This document shows, one piece after another, positions 59,086 to 64,000 of a stretch of 64,000 bases of DNA (positions are counted from its first letter, which is position 1; each line of letters starts with the position of its first letter). The position numbers and the translations under genes are program-made. Source of the DNA: Mikania micrantha (lineage: Eukaryota; Streptophyta; Magnoliopsida; Asterales; Asteraceae); assembly GCA_009363875.1 (NCBI GenBank), contig CM018692.1:4613862-4677861 (forward strand). The letters run 5' to 3'. The notes under the pieces were generated by a model, which worked only from the letters and a program-made list of their open reading frames with translations, made no database searches and was not told where the DNA came from.

Positions 59086-59275
59086 ATAAACCAATAAAAG
59101 CAAACAAGGGGTTAAAATGGAAGTTTTTTCATACAAATGATGCCCTCAACAAGGTGTTATAGTATTTTTTTAAAGTATTAAAACGTATTACAATCTAGTA
59201 GATTTAACGAATTTTGGTTTTTTATCAACAAAATGTTATAGTATTTTTTTAAGTATTAAAATGCATTTACAAACG
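59086..59275. repeat. Short duplicated AT-rich segment
   Basis: GTTATAGTATTTTTTTAAAGTATTAAAA at about 59156 recurs near 59234 with minor changes. It is the left flank of the solo LTR. Confidence 0.5.
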
Positions 59276-60189
59276 GGCTCTGTCACACCCCCAAATTCTC
59301 ACACGTGGTGTCAGTCCACGTGGGTGTGACGTGTCTAAAATCACAGCTCATGGTCATATAGAACACCTCTATATGCGTTGACAAATACAAAGTTTGACAC
59401 ACACACTTAACAAAAATAGTTTGCAGCGGAAATTCAGTAGTATTGCAGCGAAATAAATAATATCATATCATGCAGCGGAAAGTTATAAGTTGTCAAACAC
59501 TACATTGTTTATAACAAAAATAAATTGTTCTCAAATGACACAAAAACAGAATGCATGAGGATCCTAATTGCTCATCCCTTATACGTGCATTCCTGTTCCA
59601 GGTGCCTGTCAGTTACCTGAGAATACAAGTTTAGAAAAAGTGTCAACACAATGGTTGGTGAGTTCACAGGTTTTGATATACATATAGTAATAAAAGTGTG
59701 TCATGCTGTTTATCAAATGTTAGTACCGAGCCCTAGGCTTCAAGTGTCAGTGCGCCACTACCGAACTAGACTTGTTTGTCGTTGCCTCCGCTATGTCTCG
59801 TATACATAGGAAGTTAGGTCAGAGTTTGCACGGGTTATGACATCCAGTCAACATGGTGCCCCGTGGGGTTAGTCATTCCCTAATGGATCCATTCAAACCT
59901 ACCACGTTGTCGTACATTAACGGTAAGACTTTGTGAGGGCTTGTTACGAGTTCAACACTTAATGTTTGTCCAATAAACCAGCATACACAATAAAAATGTT
60001 CGTAATAGCATAATTGTTTGACTCGATGCAACTAGTATTCTCCCCCTATTAAAAACGTTTGAAAAGAGTAAAGAGGGGCCGTAAACTCACCTTAATGATC
60101 AAGTGAAATATCGCAAGCGTAAGCTCCCGTGTAGTCCGTGCGTCGGTCACCGGCGACCTATATCGTATATCGCACGTGAGTTCGTGTAA

Positions 60190-60356
60190 CGACTGTGTTC
60201 GTGTTAGTGCTCGTGTTTGTGCTCAACAACCCTCGTTTGTTCATGTTTGTCCGTGTCGGTCCACAATGACCGTGTTTGCTCGTGTTGGTCCACATTGACC
60301 GTGTTTGACCGTGTTGGTCCACATTGACCGTGTTTGACCAAAGTTGACCGTGTCAA
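60190..60356. repeat. Minisatellite inside the solo LTR
   Basis: Units of about 30 bases built from GACCGTGTTTG, CGTGTTGGTCCACA and TTGACCGTG repeat several times. Array ends are diffuse. Confidence 0.65.
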
Positions 60357-61752
60357 GTCAACGACCCGTTGGTGAACCGTGTGATGGTTGCGAATTGTGT
60401 AGCAAACGTGTAAGTGCTCGTTGTGTGCAAAACGCGCATGTTGCGTCTATGGACAACTTACTATTTATAGTAAGTTTCCATTTTTGGAAAGTTCACAAAG
60501 CATATCGATTTTTATAGTTCTAACATGCTTATTAATCCTACGTGATAATGTTAACACATAACACATCATCATACGAAGTCACATAAGTCATTTTCATCAT
60601 GTTAGCATATAAAAGTTTCCCTAAATGGAAAGTTTCCATTTATAGCATACGTGACATCGGAAACCATCTAACTTAGCATCTAATCAATCATGGTATAACA
60701 TATTAAACCACTTAGCATGCTCAAATCATACAAAATGTTCATAACTTGGTTTTTCTAAAAATAAAGTTACTATAAATAGTAACTTTGTAGTTTTTGCATA
60801 TACATGACCATCTAAACATTCTTAATCTATTTTTATGTCACAAATCATCATAATAAACCACTTAACACCATTTAAACATGTACATATAACCAAATTTATC
60901 ATCTAGCAATATCTTGACCCAAAAAGTTACTTAATATAGTAACTATGTCGAAAAATGACCAAAACATTATCAAAATCACATTCTAGGTGTTTAAAACATC
61001 ATCTTAACATCCTAATAGCAATTCTACATACATGCATGTTTACCATTTGCACCAAATCATCAACTTGTAACCAAAAAGTTACTAAAAGTAGAAAGGTTTA
61101 TAAAAATCACATTTTTAATCATCAAGATCACATTCTAACCTTGCAAGTATACTTGTACATTATCAAGAATCATCCCAACATCAACAAAATCACCTAGAAT
61201 GCCTTAGATCATACATGCATGCATCTATATCATCATAAATCACCATTTTAAGTACAAAGGCTCATACCCATCATCTTAGATCATCATAAAACACCATTAT
61301 AACATCATAAATCATCATTTATCATAGAAATATCAACAAACCCAGATTCAAATGGGTGAAAATTCGTGCATGTGAGTCTAGTGAGCTTGCATGTGTGATT
61401 TAACACATGTATGCGTGTGTAGTAGTGATATTAAGCCATTAGGGGTGCAAGATTACCTTCTAAAGCTTCAAGAATGTGGGAATGGTGTGTGAGCAGCTCC
61501 TAAACTTCCTAGAAATTCAAGTGTAGCAGCCCCAAGAGAGTGGTGATGATCTTGGTGAGCTTCTTCCTTGATTCAAGCCTTCAAATCTTCACTTTCAAGC
61601 TTTCAAGAGTGTAACAATGGCTTCCAGAGGTGTTAATGGTGATTTGCAGGTGAAAGAGGCGAGCTTGAGTGTCTGGGGGTCGAGAAATGAGAGTAGGGTG
61701 GCTAGAAAATGATTACATCTTGGTTAAATAAAGATTCTGCGAACTGGGTCTT

Positions 61753-61876
61753 GTCGCGTAGCGCGACATGTTCAAGAAGGTCTCTCGCGTAGCGCGAGAG
61801 AATTCGGGGTTCAAATTTCCCCCGCCCATCTGTCGCGTACCGCGACGGGGTCTTTGTGGGCTTTCGCGTAGCGCGA
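61753..61876. repeat. Cluster of four GC-rich near-palindromes in the solo LTR
   Basis: GTCGCGTAGCGCGAC (61753-61767), CTCGCGTAGCGCGAG (61784-61798), GTCGCGTACCGCGAC (61832-61846) and TCGCGTAGCGCGA (61864-61876) are odd-length palindromes with an unpaired centre. They lie within 125 bases. Confidence 0.85.
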
Positions 61877-62242
61877 CGGATCTCTGGGGGAGCCCAATAG
61901 GCCCATTTTCATTAGTTTGATCCGTTCGTCGCCGTTTTCACGTTTCCGAACTACCGTTTGGCCTTGTTTGAACTACCAAGTTCAGTGTGGGAGTGTTTCG
62001 TGAGGTTTCGAGTGTTGTGTTACACAATGTGCTAGACGTTCACCAACGTTCGTGTGTTTTGACACGTGTGTGCTGTTTGTCGATAATTCAACGAATTATC
62101 TTATTGTGTGTCGGTGCTCGTACTGTCGTGCCACGTGTCACACTAAATTAAACTAATTATAGTGCCACGTGTACGTAAAGCATTTAAATAAACATTTAAA
62201 TAAATAATTGCTGACCTGGAAATTACGAGGTGTCACAGGCTC

Positions 62243-63370
62243 AAATGGCTTGAAAATCGGACTTTTCAATGTAAATCATCAACTTTTGACCAGTTAATAT
62301 ATTGGGTTAGGTTCCTTTTTATAACTTGTTTTTAAGTTGCATGATAGTGGTTGTGACAAGTTTTCTTAAAATCATCAAGGGAACAATGACTAATTAGGGG
62401 TGACATGACATATTGTAAGTAACATGAATGTTGTGTGTCGTTAACCTTTTATCCACCGTTTTTGTGAGAGTTGAGCCTTAATTGTAACATACTCATATAA
62501 TTCATTGTTTGAGTGATACCAAAGTGGTTGTCAAAGTTAGAACTTGTGTTGCAATGCATGTTGAGATCGTATGCGAATACTTGCACAGAAATGATAGAGG
62601 CATTAGGATAAGCCCTGTTTTAACCTTGTTTGTTTGTGTCACTAAACTTAAACAAAAAAAAAAATCCCCTAGTTGCCTTGTTGAGCCAATTGCCTATTCA
62701 TTTGTTAACCCCATTGCACTAACTGAAAATGTCTTGCAAGCTATGTTAGTGTGCATCATAAGAGAAATCCAAGTTGAAAAAAAATGCTGAATATTAGGTC
62801 AAAATGACCTTAGTATAAAGCAAGAAAAAGAGTCTTTATAGTATGAGGTCAAACTGTGTTTGCTTGTTTGGGTTAATAAGTTTGGATTTCCCTTAGTCTT
62901 TCGTCACTATCAAATCCCTTTACCTACCCACAACCCTTGCCTGCCATTACAACCCGTCAAGCCCTCTTGATTTGTGCATAGTTTTCAGCAAGTCGATGGA
63001 AATTTGATTGCAACACAAGCCTATGATGATGATTAATCACTTTCGGTTTGAGAGTACATATATACACTAGTGCATCATTACTAGTTCATAAATAAACTGA
63101 GTGGAGAGAACCTTGTGAGTGGTACATAGCATTTATGTGAATAACTTGAGGCATGTTAGGTCTAATTAGAAGTTGTTTCCTGTTTTACTTGAAAAATCAA
63201 CTTTACTTGTCACGATGTAAAACTATGTATTGTTGTAAGTCTTGTGAATGGGTTATGACTTGGAACCGAATTTGAGGATTGGCGGGAAAATTGAGAAATG
63301 TATTTGGTCATGATGATTGGATAGTTTTGATGAGCTTTGCTTGAGGGCAAGCAAAGAACAAGTGTGGGGA
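62243..63370 (+). mobile_element. 3' interior of a Tat/Athila-like gypsy element
   Basis: The stretch has no intact domain. It ends with the pattern GCTTGAGGGCAAGCAAAG ... AAGTGTGGGGA, which I know from the 3' untranslated part and purine tract of Tat/Athila-type elements. The left limit of this element is not defined. Confidence 0.5.
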
Positions 63371-64000
63371 TGTGATCACGTGGTAAATAATCGATTTAAT
63401 CAATGTGTAAATACGTGATATTAGTGAATTTTGGCCCGAAACACGTTTACTTTGTGTATGTTTATGAATTTCAAGTTTGAAGAGTTTAAAGATGTGTTCG
63501 GGAGCAAATTGGAGGGTTAGAAGAGGCGTCGAGTGTGAAAGAGTGCAAGAACATGGTTTTCGGGAAGCCAAAACTTCGGGGACGCATAACTGGAGCTAGG
63601 AGAAGAGTTACGGGGCCCATAATATATGAAAACTGAGTTGCTCGACGAGACGAAGCCATAGGTGAGTACACTTTGGGCGTATGATACGCCAGCCCGGCGT
63701 TTCATACAGCCAGCGTACTATACGCCCAGTTTTGAGCGTTGGCAGAATCTGGCAGGCGTAGGGCAGCAGTTTGGGCGTATCATACGCCCAGGCCCGGCGT
63801 ATGATACGCCGGAGGCCGGAAAAGTTGAATTTTCAGCAAATCTTTCCCATATTTAAGGCATTATCCTAGGGTTTCGAAGGGAACTCTTTTCTGGACGAAT
63901 TGGGGGCGAAAAAGTGACGATTTTGGGCATCTAAACTCTTTCGAATCCATCCGTAATCGTGGAATCATCACCCGAATCAAGAATCAACAAGTGCTAATGA
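63371..64000 (+). repeat. Partial LTR of the Tat/Athila-like element
   Basis: It begins TGTGATCACG right after the purine tract and runs off the window. It carries exact copies of GGCGTATGATACGCC (63676-63690, 63796-63810) and GGCGTATCATACGCC (63774-63788). A TATA-like ATATTTAAG lies at about 63850, followed by leader-like sequence. The other end is outside the window. Confidence 0.55.

Larger units (their letters stand above)
59276..62242 (-). mobile_element. Solo LTR of a gypsy element (2957 bp) with GGCTC duplication
   Basis: GGCTC lies at 59276-59280 and 62238-62242, and the sequence between begins TGTCACAC and ends GTGTCACA, so it has TG...CA ends. No internal domain or second LTR adjoins, so it is a solo LTR left by recombination between two LTRs. 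Minus orientation is favoured because that strand ends TTTGGGGGTGTGACA, the usual 3' end of Tekay-type LTRs, and carries a TTTATTTAA box near 61730. Four GC-rich near-palindromes lie at 61753-61876. Confidence 0.88.

Overview
This window is nuclear DNA from a flowering plant. It is AT-rich, its genes have introns, and most of it consists of transposable elements. The host genes (LPP-gamma type phosphatase, PLAC8 protein, S1FA, L-type lectin receptor kinase VIII) are eudicot in character. The style of the Ulp1/plant-mobile-domain locus and of the Tekay-like retroelement suggests Asteraceae. The family assignment is inference from memory, not a database result.

Layout. 0-8.1 kb: several short non-autonomous Helitrons, a small orphan protein gene (2182-2523) and a decayed Ulp1-protease/plant-mobile-domain locus on the minus strand (2809-6362). 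8.7-15.1 kb: a complete but dead Ty1/copia element on the minus strand with LTRs and a GTTTG target duplication. 15.4-27.2 kb: the main gene island. It has a SINE, the LPP-gamma/dolichyl-diphosphatase gene, another SINE, a three-exon PLAC8 gene with a probable GC-AG intron, and a two-exon S1FA gene with a MITE in its intron. 27.2-40.3 kb: gene-free repeats, including SINEs, foldback MITEs, a seven-unit array of about 192 bp cut by a Helitron, and another Helitron with two terminator hairpins. 40.3-42.5 kb: an intact lectin receptor kinase (LecRK-VIII type). 43.6-53.0 kb: a very young full-length Ty3/gypsy chromovirus (Tekay-like) with near-identical 2.2-kb LTRs and an ATATC target duplication. 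53-59.3 kb: repeats (SINE with 16-bp duplication, Helitron terminus, MITE with 9-bp duplication). 59.3-62.2 kb: a solo LTR with a GGCTC duplication. 62.2-64 kb: the 3' end of a Tat/Athila-like element running off the window.

How the genes relate. The host genes are independent housekeeping or signalling genes and form no pathway. S1FA and LecRK-VIII lie next to each other on the same strand with only repeats between them. From memory, Arabidopsis has S1FA3 beside LecRK-VIII.1, and LPP-gamma close to LecRK-VIII.2, so the window may keep an ancestral eudicot gene order stretched by transposons. I found no convincing new multi-gene system. The most interesting signals are in the mobile DNA: identical GC-rich 15-mer palindromes in LTRs of two different retroelement lineages, a Helitron whose empty site can be read from the repeat it landed in, a Helitron with a spare terminator, and frameshifts in several elements that mostly fall in homopolymer runs.
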